From positions 1-57,390 of the forward strand of contig JAFTQX010000021.1 of NCBI GenBank assembly GCA_017462545.1: a stretch of 57,390 nt of DNA, read 5' to 3'. The stretch is from Clostridia bacterium. Its GTDB lineage: Bacteria > Bacillota > Clostridia > Oscillospirales > CAG-272. Shown here piece after piece: positions 35,228-43,206 of this stretch; position 1 is the first letter of the stretch; each line of letters starts with the position of its first letter. A program made the translations under genes and the position numbers. A model generated the notes under the pieces. It ran no database searches. It was not told the origin of the DNA and was given only the letters and a program-made list of their open reading frames with translations.

Positions 35228-35251
35228 AATAGGCCTCCGTTTCTTGACATT

Positions 35252-35280
35252 ATTTTACCCTGTTTTATATGTTTTGTCAA
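35252..35280 (-). promoter_or_regulatory. Promoter of luxS-mtnN operon
   Basis: Minus strand: TTGACA (35280-35275), 17-bp spacer, TAAAAT (35257-35252). Confidence 0.78.
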
Positions 35281-35336
35281 TCCCCGTGCTGTCAAAAAAC
35301 ATGTTGTCTTTTTCTTAACAAATTTTGCGTGAGATG

Positions 35337-35365
35337 TAGACATTTGTTTTTTCTTGTGCTATAAT
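35337..35365 (+). promoter_or_regulatory. Promoter of SMS Fe-S assembly operon
   Basis: TAGACA (35337-35342), 17-bp spacer ending TGC, TATAAT (35360-35365). Extended -10, divergent from luxS. No clear IscR-type operator was recognised. Confidence 0.7.
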
Positions 35366-35415
35366 ATAATGAATTGCAGAAAAGCAATTCAAAATAACAG
35401 TAAAGGAGAGCTTCT

Positions 35416-36162
35416 ATGCTTGAACTAAAGAATATAGATTTTCACGTTCCCGCCGCCAATGGCGAGGTGAATGAAATCATTGACAATCTTTCCCTGCGTT
35501 TGGATACGGGCAAGTTTACCGTCATTACCGGCCCTAACGGCGGCGGCAAGTCCACCCTTGCCAAGCTGATTATGGGGATTGAAAAGCCCACCGCAGGCCG
35601 TATTTATCTGGATGGCCAGGACATCACCGATCTCTCGATTGCAGAGCGCGCCAAGCTGGGCATTGGCTACGGCTTTCAGCAGCCGCCGCGCTTTAAGGGC
35701 TTGACCGTGCGCCGTCTGCTCAGTCTTTCGCACGGCAGCGAGCTGCCCGTGGACGAATGCTGTACCTACCTAACCAATGTCGGCCTGTGCTCGGCCGACT
35801 ACCTGAATCGCGAGGTAGACACCTCCCTATCCGGCGGCGAGGTCAAGAGAATTGAGATCGCTACGCTGATGGCACGCAATCTGCGCCTTGCCATTTACGA
35901 CGAGCCGGAGGCCGGTATTGATCTGTGGAGCTTTACGATGCTGATAAAGTCCTTCCGCTCGATCTCGCAGAACAGACATGAAAGCACCATCATCATCTCG
36001 CACCAGGAGCGCATTATGCAATTGGCTGACGATATCATCGTGCTGGCAGACGGCAAGATCAAGGAAATGGGTCCGAAGGATGAGATCTTCCCGCGGCTGA
36101 TCAACCAAGTCAACTCCGGCTGCAGCTTCCGTGGCGGAAAGGAGAGCGTAAAAAATGGCTGA
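35416..36162 (+). CDS. sufC: Fe-S cluster assembly ATPase, SufC/SmsC type
   Basis: A 248-residue ABC ATPase. Walker A is GPNGGGKST (residues 40-48), the signature is LSGGEVKR, and Walker B is LAIYDEPEAGID. It lacks membrane domains and pairs with a SufB-like scaffold whose start overlaps its stop by eight bases (ATGGCTGA). This two-gene arrangement with a short scaffold matches the minimal SUF-like 'SMS' system described in anaerobes, rather than sufCDSUB. It would energise cluster assembly on the scaffold. No cysteine desulfurase is adjacent. Confidence 0.93.
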   Translation: MLELKNIDFHVPAANGEVNEIIDNLSLRLDTGKFTVITGPNGGGKSTLAKLIMGIEKPTAGRIYLDGQDITDLSIAERAKLGIGYGFQQPPRFKGLTVRRLLSLSHGSELPVDECCTYLTNVGLCSADYLNREVDTSLSGGEVKRIEIATLMARNLRLAIYDEPEAGIDLWSFTMLIKSFRSISQNRHESTIIISHQERIMQLADDIIVLADGKIKEMGPKDEIFPRLINQVNSGCSFRGGKESVKNG

Positions 36163-37081
36163 AATGAATAAGATCGACCGCTCTCTCTTAGAGGCGGTGG
36201 CTGACCTCCACAAGGTTCCCGAGGGGGCCTATAATATCCGCAAGAATGGCGAATCGCTTGGCCGTTCCTCCAGCGCGAATATTCAGATCGAATCAAAAAC
36301 GGACAAGCCCGGCATTGACATCCGTGTTGCGCCCGGCACCAAGAACGAGAGCTTGCACATCCCCGTCATCCTGACCGAGAGCGGCATGCACGACATGGTG
36401 TATAACGATTTTTACATTGGCGAGGATTCCGACGTCCTGATCGTGGCCGGCTGTGGCATCCACAACTGCGGCGATCAGACCAGTCAGCATGATGGCATTC
36501 ACACCTTCCACATCGGCCGTGGTGCACGGGTTCGTTACGTTGAAAAGCACTATGGCGATGGCGACGGCAAGGGTGGACGCGTGCTGAACCCCCAGACGGT
36601 TGTAACCATGGAGGAAAACTCGCATTGTGAGATGGAGATGATTCAGATTCGTGGCGTAGATTCTACCCTGCGTGATACGGTTGCTACCGTTGGTGCCGGT
36701 GCAAAGCTGGTGCTGACAGAGCGCCTCATGACGCATGGTGATCAGGTGGCGGAAAGCAACATGACCGTTACGCTGGACGGCAAGGATGCTGTAACGCAGG
36801 TGATTTCCCGCAGCATCGCGAAGGACGATTCGCGTCAAGTATTCCATCCTTGCGTGATTGGCAACGCCCCCTGCCGTGCGCATGTCCAGTGCGACTCCAT
36901 CATCATGGATCACGCACAGATCAGCTCGGTGCCCGAGATCCGCGCCAACGACAGCGAGGCGCAACTGATTCACGAAGCAGCCATTGGCAAGATTAACGGC
37001 GACCAGATCACCAAGCTGATGACCTTTGGCATGACCGAAGAGGAAGCCGAGAAGGTTATCGTAGAAGGATTTTTGCAATAA
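36155..37081 (+). CDS. sufB: Fe-S cluster scaffold, short SufB/SufD (SmsB) type
   Basis: A 308-residue beta-helix scaffold, well below the roughly 450-500 residues of classical SufB. The core has GAGAKLVLTERLMTHGDQVAESN and CRAHVQCDSIIMD; the C-terminal segment LIHEAAIGKINGDQITKLMTFGMTEEEA is the standard SufB/SufD ending. Likely cluster or metal ligands are the Cys/His residues near FHPCVIGNAPCRAHVQCD. Coupled to the ATPase gene by overlap, it forms the minimal SMS pair. A strong terminator follows. Confidence 0.9.
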   Translation: MAEMNKIDRSLLEAVADLHKVPEGAYNIRKNGESLGRSSSANIQIESKTDKPGIDIRVAPGTKNESLHIPVILTESGMHDMVYNDFYIGEDSDVLIVAGCGIHNCGDQTSQHDGIHTFHIGRGARVRYVEKHYGDGDGKGGRVLNPQTVVTMEENSHCEMEMIQIRGVDSTLRDTVATVGAGAKLVLTERLMTHGDQVAESNMTVTLDGKDAVTQVISRSIAKDDSRQVFHPCVIGNAPCRAHVQCDSIIMDHAQISSVPEIRANDSEAQLIHEAAIGKINGDQITKLMTFGMTEEEAEKVIVEGFLQ

Positions 37082-37100
37082 TAGCAACTTAATCAAAAGC

Positions 37101-37136
37101 AGAACGCCTGCGCAGCTTGCGCAGGCGTTCTTTTTT
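37101..37136. terminator. Bidirectional terminator between SMS operon and ispE
   Basis: AGAACGCCTGCGCA / TGCGCAGGCGTTCT, then TTTTTTGTG, between convergent genes. Confidence 0.9.
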
Positions 37137-37139
37137 GTG

Positions 37140-38051
37140 TTATATCATCGCAGGAGCCGAAGTGGCTACATGGGCGTGGCGGCCGATTGCCTTGGCGGCG
37201 CGCTGTGCTTGCTCCAGTGTCTCAAAGAGACCAAAGACCGAGGGGCCGCTGCCACTCATGCAGGCAGCATAGGCACCAAGCGAAAGGAGCTGCTCACGCA
37301 AGGCAGCCGCCTCCGGGCAGGTGGGCAGTATCACCGCCTCAAAGGCGTTGTAAATACAAGCGGGTACGGAAGACAGCTTTCCATCTGCTACGGCGCGGTA
37401 TAGCTTTTCCGGCTGTCCGCCATGAGGAACACTGCCGTCAAAGCGACGGTAGTGCTCGTCCATCAAAGCAAAGGCGCGCGGCGTGGAGACACGCTCCTTC
37501 CCCTTGGCAACCACCAAGTATAGCGGTGTGCCACATGCAAGCGGGCGCATCATCTCTCCCCTACCACGGCAGATCTGTGAGCCGCCAACCATACAAAACG
37601 GAACATCCGAGCCGAGTGTTGCTCCGAGTGCCAGCAATTCTTCCTCTGTCAACGGATAGCCGGCAAGCTCGTTAAGTGCCAGTAACACCGCAGCCGCATT
37701 GCTGCTGCCGCCGGCAAGGCCCGCCGCAATGGGCAGCCGTTTCCGAATGTTGATATGCAGGGCGGCTGTTTGCTGGGTGTGCGCCAAAAACAGTTCTGCT
37801 GCGCGATAAGCCAAGTTTTTGGAGTCGAGAGGCAATTTTGCACCATAAACGCGGAGAGAAATATCTGTGGTGTCACTCAAGAACCATTCCACCCGAATAT
37901 CATCATGCAAGGAAATACTGTGCATGACAGTCAAAAGGTCATGAAAGCCATCCTCCCGACAAGAAAGAACATCCAAATATAGATTGATTTTTGCATACGC
38001 CGGGCGCGTTACGCGACCACGGGATAGAGAATTATCTTTTTTTTGTATCAT
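37140..38051 (-). CDS. ispE: 4-diphosphocytidyl-2-C-methyl-D-erythritol kinase
   Basis: A 303-residue GHMP kinase of the non-mevalonate isoprenoid pathway. AYAKINLYLDV near the N-terminus, the ATP loop LPIAAGLAGGSSNAAAVL, GSDVPFCMVGG and ACMSGSGPSVFG are the family motifs. The ATG at 38051 was chosen because the promoter -10 is at 38097-38102, leaving too little room for the upstream GTG at 38084; the ribosome-binding site is weak. Confidence 0.93.
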   Translation of the reverse strand: MIQKKDNSLSRGRVTRPAYAKINLYLDVLSCREDGFHDLLTVMHSISLHDDIRVEWFLSDTTDISLRVYGAKLPLDSKNLAYRAAELFLAHTQQTAALHINIRKRLPIAAGLAGGSSNAAAVLLALNELAGYPLTEEELLALGATLGSDVPFCMVGGSQICRGRGEMMRPLACGTPLYLVVAKGKERVSTPRAFALMDEHYRRFDGSVPHGGQPEKLYRAVADGKLSSVPACIYNAFEAVILPTCPEAAALREQLLSLGAYAACMSGSGPSVFGLFETLEQAQRAAKAIGRHAHVATSAPAMI

Positions 38052-38096
38052 ATCTGCTCTGCTCTTTTCTTCAGAATTTCGCACAGATGCGTCTTT

Positions 38097-38125
38097 ATTA
38101 TACCACGTTTATGAAAAAAAAGCAA
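38097..38125 (-). promoter_or_regulatory. Promoter of ispE
   Basis: Minus strand: TTGCTT -35 about 17 bp before TATAAT (38102-38097), with TGG before the -10. Weak -35, extended -10. Confidence 0.6.
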
Positions 38126-38173
38126 ATTTTACAAATTATTTCTTCTTTTTTCTTTTTTCTCCCTTTCTCTCTC

Positions 38174-38201
38174 TTGATTTCGCAAAAAAACCGTGTATAA
38201 T
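38174..38201 (+). promoter_or_regulatory. Promoter of AI-2E permease pair
   Basis: TTGATT (38174-38179), 16-bp spacer, TATAAT (38196-38201). Confidence 0.6.
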
Positions 38202-38238
38202 ATTTATAATAAGTATGTAATGAAAGGAGGAGAACTGC

Positions 38239-39513
38239 ATGTTCGGATTTCAAAAAAACGACCGCTATACATCCATCGCGATCTATGCCTTTCTTGTATT
38301 GTCGCTGCTGATGCTGGGCGTTGTCGTATGCATCAATGTTCCATACATCTTCAACCAGCTTCTCCTTCTTCTGAATGTTCTGCGCCCGGTTACGTTTGCC
38401 TTTGTCTTTGCCTACATCTGCAACCCGATTGTTCGCTACACCGAGCGAAAAATTCTCAAAAAGCTAAAAAGCAAGCCGCACCTTGCGCGTACGCTCGCCA
38501 TTACCCTTTCCTATCTGTTCATCTTGATTATCGTAACGATACTTCTTTTTATGATTGTACCGCAGATCATCTATAACTATCAGGATTTTACGGAAAACAT
38601 TGTGCGGTATATCAATCTTTTGATCGAGCGACTTGAGGGATGGCTGCTGGAAATCGGCATTCTGGAGGATGGCGAAAGCAGCCTTGGCACGCTGATCCAT
38701 CTGGAGGATCTTGTGGCAGCTGTATCCGGCATGCTGGGATGGCTGACCGCGCAGCTCGGTGCCTTTGGTCTGCGCTTGCTGGAAACCACGGGCGTTGTTT
38801 TGATCGGAACGGTGCTGTCCATCTATATTCTCTATCACAAGGAGACCATTTGGCTGACCTGCAAAAAAATCATGCTGGCTGTTTTTCCCCAGCGTGTCTG
38901 TCGCATAACGGCAAGCTCGGTGCACTTTGCCGACCGCGCCTTTGGCCAATTTATCATCGGCAAGCTGATCGACTCCTTTATCGTGGGCGTCATCACCTTT
39001 ATCGTTCTTGCCATCGTACAGATGCCGTACTATCCGCTGATCAGCGCCATTGTATGTGTCACCAGCATCATTCCTGCCTTTGGCTATGTTATCGGTGCCA
39101 TTCCCAGTTTTTTGATTATTTTTGTGAAGGATCCCTTCATGGCACTGTGGTTCCTCGTTATTCTGATTATCATTCAGCAGCTTGACGGCAACATCATCGG
39201 CCCGAAAATTGTTGGCTCTGCCACCGGCCTTGCCTCTGTCTGGGTGATTACCGCCATCATGCTGATGGGAGCTTACCTGGGACCGATCGGTTGGTTTGTA
39301 GGCGTGCCGTTGTTCTCTGTCCTATACCGCATGGCAGGAGATTTTGTCAACTATCGTTTGAAAAAGAAGGGACGCCCCATTTCCCTTGCCTATTATGAAA
39401 ACACGCCAATCGTGAGCGAGCCGATTTCCGGTGAGCCGCCGGCGCAAGCGGATGCCGCAGCACCCGCAACGGACGTGGGAAAGGAGGAGTCAGATGAAAA
39501 AGTGGACGAATAA
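38239..39513 (+). CDS. AI-2E family (UPF0118) membrane permease, copy 1
   Basis: 424 residues with seven to eight predicted membrane segments. Paired N-terminal segments lie around residues 12-65, a cluster at about 80-110, and the C-terminal block includes IITAFGYVIGAIPSF-like text (SIIPAFGYVIGAIPSFLIIFV) and QQLDGNIIGPKIVGSATGL, which is a family hallmark. The tail is Ala/Glu-rich. Family members export a range of small molecules or ions; substrate is unknown. AAGGAGGAG precedes the ATG. It overlaps the second copy by 20 bases. Confidence 0.88.
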   Translation: MFGFQKNDRYTSIAIYAFLVLSLLMLGVVVCINVPYIFNQLLLLLNVLRPVTFAFVFAYICNPIVRYTERKILKKLKSKPHLARTLAITLSYLFILIIVTILLFMIVPQIIYNYQDFTENIVRYINLLIERLEGWLLEIGILEDGESSLGTLIHLEDLVAAVSGMLGWLTAQLGAFGLRLLETTGVVLIGTVLSIYILYHKETIWLTCKKIMLAVFPQRVCRITASSVHFADRAFGQFIIGKLIDSFIVGVITFIVLAIVQMPYYPLISAIVCVTSIIPAFGYVIGAIPSFLIIFVKDPFMALWFLVILIIIQQLDGNIIGPKIVGSATGLASVWVITAIMLMGAYLGPIGWFVGVPLFSVLYRMAGDFVNYRLKKKGRPISLAYYENTPIVSEPISGEPPAQADAAAPATDVGKEESDEKVDE

Positions 39514-40876
39514 CAAATATACCACCATTGCCATCTATGTGCTGCTAGTGCTCGTTGCTACGCTTCTGTTCTTCTTTGCCATCTTGAATTTCGGTCGCAT
39601 ATGGGATATGCTCCTATTCCTGCTGTTTGCCGCAAAGAGTGTTGTTTTTGGAATTCTGATTTCCCTCATTCTATTTCCGCTATGTAACAATTTAGAGCGC
39701 ATCCTATCCCATTTTGCCGAAAAACGACTAAAAAAGCACTGGGAAGGCCCCTCTTTACGAGCAACAGCTGTATCACTCGCCTATTTGGTTGCCGTGATTC
39801 TTGTGGGAATTGTGGTTGTTTCTGCGCTGCCTCTGCTTTATCAAAACTATGCCGAGCTACAGGAAACGCTGACGGGATATGTGAATTTTCTGCTTAACCT
39901 TTTGCAGCAAAACGAATTTATCAACGAGCTGATCGTTTCGATCGTTGGTGTCTCGGGACAAACACCACAGGAATTTATCAACAACCTGCTGGTTCAATAC
40001 TCCGGGTATCTGAGCAGCTTTGCCGGCAATCTGGTAAATGTCCTCACTGTCATTATCACCAGCACATCCGATGTTATCGTTGCACTGATCCTTTCCTTCT
40101 ACTTCCTGCTTTCGCGGGATATGATTGCAGGACTTACACGCAAGATTGCAGCGGCAACATTGCCGGATCGATTCCGCCTTTGGTCGGCCCGTTTTTTCCG
40201 TCGTTTCTACACCAACATCATCGAGTTTCTTTCCTCACGTCTGCTCTGCTCCTTTTTGTTGGGTGTGCTTTGCTATTTGCTGACGTGGGCACTAAACATT
40301 CCCTTCTATCCGCTGCTTTCGCTGATCGTGTTCATTTTGAACATTATTCCCTTTTTCGGCCCGTTGCTGGCTGCACTGCTTTGCACGATCATCATCTTCA
40401 TCGTACAACCCGATGTTACCTGGATCTTTATGTTGATCATTCTGCTGATCAACATGGCAGAGCACTTTTTGATCGAGCGCAGTCTGCTCAGCAAGCGATT
40501 GCGTCCCAGTGCCGGCATTGCGCTGGTCTCTGTTTTGCTGTTCAACTACTTCTTTGGATTCCTCGGCGCCATTTTCGCTGTTCCCGTTTGGGTTACGATC
40601 GCATCTGAGCTGAATGGATTCTTAAACCGTCGGTTGCGTAAAAAGGGGGTTCCCCTTTCCCCTGACGGAAATCCCATGAAGAACGATCAGGACGAGTCGG
40701 CAGAGGCTGCCGAGAACGTTGTGCAAGAAGATGATTGTGGCTGCGAGGACGAAGGCGAGGAGGAATATGAGGCAACCTGGCGCAACTTCAAGGCCGGATG
40801 CTGCAAGCTTTCCTGCAAAGCCAAGAATCTTTTCCGAAAGCTTTTCCGGAGCAAAAACGCAAAAAAGAAGAAATAG
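39494..40876 (+). CDS. AI-2E family (UPF0118) membrane permease, copy 2 with Cys-rich tail
   Basis: 460 residues with the same fold as its upstream neighbour (IPFFGPLLAALLCTIIIFIV, MAEHFLIERSLLSKRLRPSAG). The first membrane segment starts at about residue 10. It differs in a long C-terminal tail that is first acidic (DDCGCEDEGEEEYE), then Cys-rich and basic (GCCKLSCKAKNLFRKLF), ending in lysines. The start at 39494 has GGAGGAG and lies within the end of copy 1, so the two are coupled and may form a heteromer. The tail could bind metal or membrane. Confidence 0.86.
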   Translation: MKKWTNNKYTTIAIYVLLVLVATLLFFFAILNFGRIWDMLLFLLFAAKSVVFGILISLILFPLCNNLERILSHFAEKRLKKHWEGPSLRATAVSLAYLVAVILVGIVVVSALPLLYQNYAELQETLTGYVNFLLNLLQQNEFINELIVSIVGVSGQTPQEFINNLLVQYSGYLSSFAGNLVNVLTVIITSTSDVIVALILSFYFLLSRDMIAGLTRKIAAATLPDRFRLWSARFFRRFYTNIIEFLSSRLLCSFLLGVLCYLLTWALNIPFYPLLSLIVFILNIIPFFGPLLAALLCTIIIFIVQPDVTWIFMLIILLINMAEHFLIERSLLSKRLRPSAGIALVSVLLFNYFFGFLGAIFAVPVWVTIASELNGFLNRRLRKKGVPLSPDGNPMKNDQDESAEAAENVVQEDDCGCEDEGEEEYEATWRNFKAGCCKLSCKAKNLFRKLFRSKNAKKKK

Positions 40877-40909
40877 GAAAAAGAATTTTGTTTTTCTCCC
40901 CAAAATCCC

Positions 40910-40938
40910 TTGACAAGTTAGATAAAACATGGTAAAAT
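40910..40938 (+). promoter_or_regulatory. Promoter of rpsF-ssb-rpsR operon
   Basis: TTGACA (40910-40915), 17-bp spacer ending TGG, TAAAAT (40933-40938). Confidence 0.82.
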
Positions 40939-40961
40939 ACTAAAATAGTGAGGTTGAAGCA

Positions 40962-41003
40962 TCAACCCACTCCTTGCCGCCCACGCGGCGGCCAAAAGTC
41001 CAT
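40962..41003 (+). promoter_or_regulatory. Candidate S6:S18 autoregulatory leader
   Basis: A GC-rich hairpin GCCGCC / GGCGGC lies in the rpsF leader just before the ribosome-binding site. In other bacteria the S6:S18 complex binds a leader stem to repress this operon. The assignment is from position and pairing only. Confidence 0.35.
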
Positions 41004-41020
41004 AAGGAGGTGTAATCAGA

Positions 41021-41401
41021 ATGGAGAAAGTCATTTGTTCTTACGAAACTTTGTTCGTAATCAAGCCCGACCTGACCGAAGAGGCTACGACGGCCGTTGT
41101 GAACAAGTTTACCGCACTCATCGCTGACAACGGTGGTACTGTTGAAAACGTGAACGTGTGGGGCAAGCGCAGACTGGCATACCCGATCGAGAAACACGTT
41201 GAGGGTTACTATGTGCTTGTGAATTTCAAGAGCGAGGCTACCCTGCCGCTGGAGCTGAAGCGCGTATTCGGTATTACCGATGAGATTCTGCGCAACATCG
41301 TTGTTCGCTCTGACGGTTATGTCGCTCCTGCTGAGGAGAAGGCTCCCGAAGCTGCTCCCGCTGCAGAAGAAGCTCCTGCCGAAGTTGCGGCTGAAGCGTA
41401 A
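41021..41401 (+). CDS. rpsF: 30S ribosomal protein S6
   Basis: 126 residues. The S6 fold begins SYETLFVIKPDLTEEA and includes NVWGKRRLAYPIEKHVEGYYVLV. The last 25 residues are an Ala/Glu/Pro-rich acidic tail (a variable extension in S6). AAGGAGGTG precedes the ATG at 41021. It is the first gene of the conserved rpsF-ssb-rpsR operon. Confidence 0.96.
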   Translation: MEKVICSYETLFVIKPDLTEEATTAVVNKFTALIADNGGTVENVNVWGKRRLAYPIEKHVEGYYVLVNFKSEATLPLELKRVFGITDEILRNIVVRSDGYVAPAEEKAPEAAPAAEEAPAEVAAEA

Positions 41402-41429
41402 TTTTTGATTTTAAAGGAGACGGAAAATC

Positions 41430-41903
41430 ATGGCAAGTTTTAACAAGGTTATTCTGGTCGGTAATCTTACCGCAGATCCGGAATTGAAGCAGACGCCCTC
41501 CGGCGTTTCCGTCTGCCGCTTTTCCATTGCGGTACAGCGTCGCTTTGGCCGCAATGAACAGGGTCAGACTCCTGCCGATTTCTTCAACATTGTAGCATGG
41601 CGTCAGTCTGCCGAATTTGTTGCCCGTTACTTCACCAAGGGACGCGCTATCCTGGTATGCGGTCAGATTCAGAATGATAACTGGACAGATCAGCAGGGTG
41701 TTAAGCACTACTCTACCTCTATTGTAGCCGACGAAGTCACCTTTGCCGACTCTAAGGGTGGCGATGGTGGCAACACCGCCGGCGGCAATACCGCAAACGG
41801 CAACCAGTATACGCCCAACTCCTACGGTTCTCCTACTTACAACAGCAGCGAGAACAACAATTTTGAAGAGATCACGGGTGACGACGAAAACCTGCCCTTC
41901 TAA
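41430..41903 (+). CDS. ssb: Single-stranded DNA-binding protein
   Basis: 157 residues. The OB-fold occupies about residues 1-105 (FNKVILVGNLTADPELKQTPSG, FFNIVAWRQSAEFVARYFTKG). A Gly/Asn-rich linker follows and the C-terminus is the acidic tip DDENLPF that contacts replication partners. Between rpsF and rpsR as is standard. Confidence 0.97.
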   Translation: MASFNKVILVGNLTADPELKQTPSGVSVCRFSIAVQRRFGRNEQGQTPADFFNIVAWRQSAEFVARYFTKGRAILVCGQIQNDNWTDQQGVKHYSTSIVADEVTFADSKGGDGGNTAGGNTANGNQYTPNSYGSPTYNSSENNNFEEITGDDENLPF

Positions 41904-42003
41904 GAAGGCATTCTACTGATTTTATCGGTTGCCTACCCTGCCAGGCTCCCGGCTCGGTCGGTACACATTGTATTTTGGGGTCAGAAAGGTTTTGGACCGT
42001 TTC

Positions 42004-42255
42004 ATGGAGAGAACAAACGAGAATCCGCGTCCCTTCCGTCCCGTACACAGAAAGAAGAAGGTTTGCATTTTCTGTGTGGACAAGATCGACGCCATCGATT
42101 ACAAGGATGTTGCAAAGCTGAGAAAGTTTATTTCTGAGCGTGCAAAGATCCTTCCCCGTCGTGTTTCCGGCACTTGCGCAAAGCACCAGCGCGATCTGAA
42201 CACCGCGATCAAGCGTGCACGTCAGGTTGCCCTGCTTCCTTACGTAAGCGACTAA
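42004..42255 (+). CDS. rpsR: 30S ribosomal protein S18
   Basis: 83 residues with [16 protein letters not shown] at the N-terminus (a CxxC zinc-type S18) and [19 protein letters not shown] in the middle. The start at 42004 lacks an obvious strong ribosome-binding site, so translation may rely on coupling across the 100-bp gap from ssb, in which I see no other feature. Confidence 0.94.
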   Translation: MERTNENPRPFRPVHRKKKVCIFCVDKIDAIDYKDVAKLRKFISERAKILPRRVSGTCAKHQRDLNTAIKRARQVALLPYVSD

Positions 42256-42272
42256 CGCGACTATACAAAAAA

Positions 42273-42307
42273 GGCAGACAGCCATTTACTGTCTGTCTTT
42301 TTTTGTT
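42273..42307 (+). terminator. Terminator of rpsF-ssb-rpsR operon
   Basis: GGCAGACAG / CTGTCTGTC with a seven-base loop and a T-run (TTTTTTTGTTTTTG). Confidence 0.85.
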
Positions 42308-42342
42308 TTTGCCAAAGCGTGTTGCACACATAAGATCTACTG

Positions 42343-43065
42343 CTACAACCAATCCGCACGGCGAAGATCCACTTGCTTTAAGCATGCGGCGCGGGCGCGA
42401 TAGTCAGGCATGCGTGCAGCGACGGCGGCATAGAATCTTGCCGAATGATCGGGATGAAGCATATGTGTCAATTCATGCAAAACCACATATTCAATCGAAG
42501 AGCGCGGCGCATAGAGCAATCGTTTATTCAACACAATGACACCGCGCGTCTTATTGCAGCTCCCCCACCGCGAAACCATACGACGATAATGAATCACGGG
42601 AAACAGAAAGCAGTCGACAAAATATCGCTCGTATATTTCTCGGCAGATTTCACCAAGCAGATGCTTGGCACGATCATCAAGATAGGCCGTCAGAAGAGCT
42701 GCATAGCGCGTTTCACTTTCTGTATGACGCAGGGAAAGAAGCAGCTCGTTCCCCTGCTCCCTCACACCATGTAGGCTGCCACGCACAAGGCGCAGGGTAT
42801 ACGGCTTGCCAAGCAGTGATAGTGTCGCTCCATCCTTCAGTACCACAGGCTCTTCCTTTTGCCGTGCTACCATGGCATCCATGGCACGCAGCAACCTTGG
42901 CATATGGGAAAGAAGAAACTGCTCAATCTGCCAATTGGGAGAATGCCGCGGCACCGAGACGGCGAGACTGCCATCCTGCCGCACGCGGGCGTTGAGATAT
43001 TTAACAGCCTTTCGTGACAGATCATATATAATCTCTCTATTCAAGTAATAAATCGTTTGTTTCAT
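42343..43065 (-). CDS. YgjP/DUF45-type zinc metallopeptidase
   Basis: 240 residues. The C-terminal region has the zinc site HELTHMLHPDHSARFYA (HExxH plus downstream His) and the upstream family motif RMVSRWGSCNKTRGVIVLN. The N-terminal half is a beta-rich domain with ARVRQDGSLAVSVP. Members are called M48-family or WLM-like peptidases; the substrate is unknown. GGAGG precedes the ATG. It is a single gene divergent from the P-type ATPase. Confidence 0.88.
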   Translation of the reverse strand: MKQTIYYLNREIIYDLSRKAVKYLNARVRQDGSLAVSVPRHSPNWQIEQFLLSHMPRLLRAMDAMVARQKEEPVVLKDGATLSLLGKPYTLRLVRGSLHGVREQGNELLLSLRHTESETRYAALLTAYLDDRAKHLLGEICREIYERYFVDCFLFPVIHYRRMVSRWGSCNKTRGVIVLNKRLLYAPRSSIEYVVLHELTHMLHPDHSARFYAAVAARMPDYRARAACLKQVDLRRADWL

Positions 43066-43081
43066 AATGCCTCCCCGATTA

Positions 43082-43104
43082 TTATATCACACGCAAGAGA
43101 AATT
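43082..43104 (-). promoter_or_regulatory. Promoter of YgjP-like gene
   Basis: Minus strand TATAAT near 43082-43087 preceded by TGA, giving an extended -10. No good -35 is visible. Confidence 0.5.
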
Positions 43105-43147
43105 TGGTAAAAAACTTCGTTTTTTCCTGCTCGTTCATGGAATATGC

Positions 43148-43176
43148 TTGATTTTTCACCACACATATACTATAAT
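43148..43176 (+). promoter_or_regulatory. Promoter of P-type ATPase gene
   Basis: TTGATT (43148-43153), 17-bp spacer, TATAAT (43171-43176). Confidence 0.72.
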
Positions 43177-43206
43177 TGTATCGAACATGAAAACGGAGGG
43201 TGCTTT

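Noticed and set aside
34751-40876. luxS and the AI-2E permeases as an AI-2 synthesis-export module
   Set aside because: They are on separate transcripts and the AI-2E family has mixed substrates; the name alone is not evidence.
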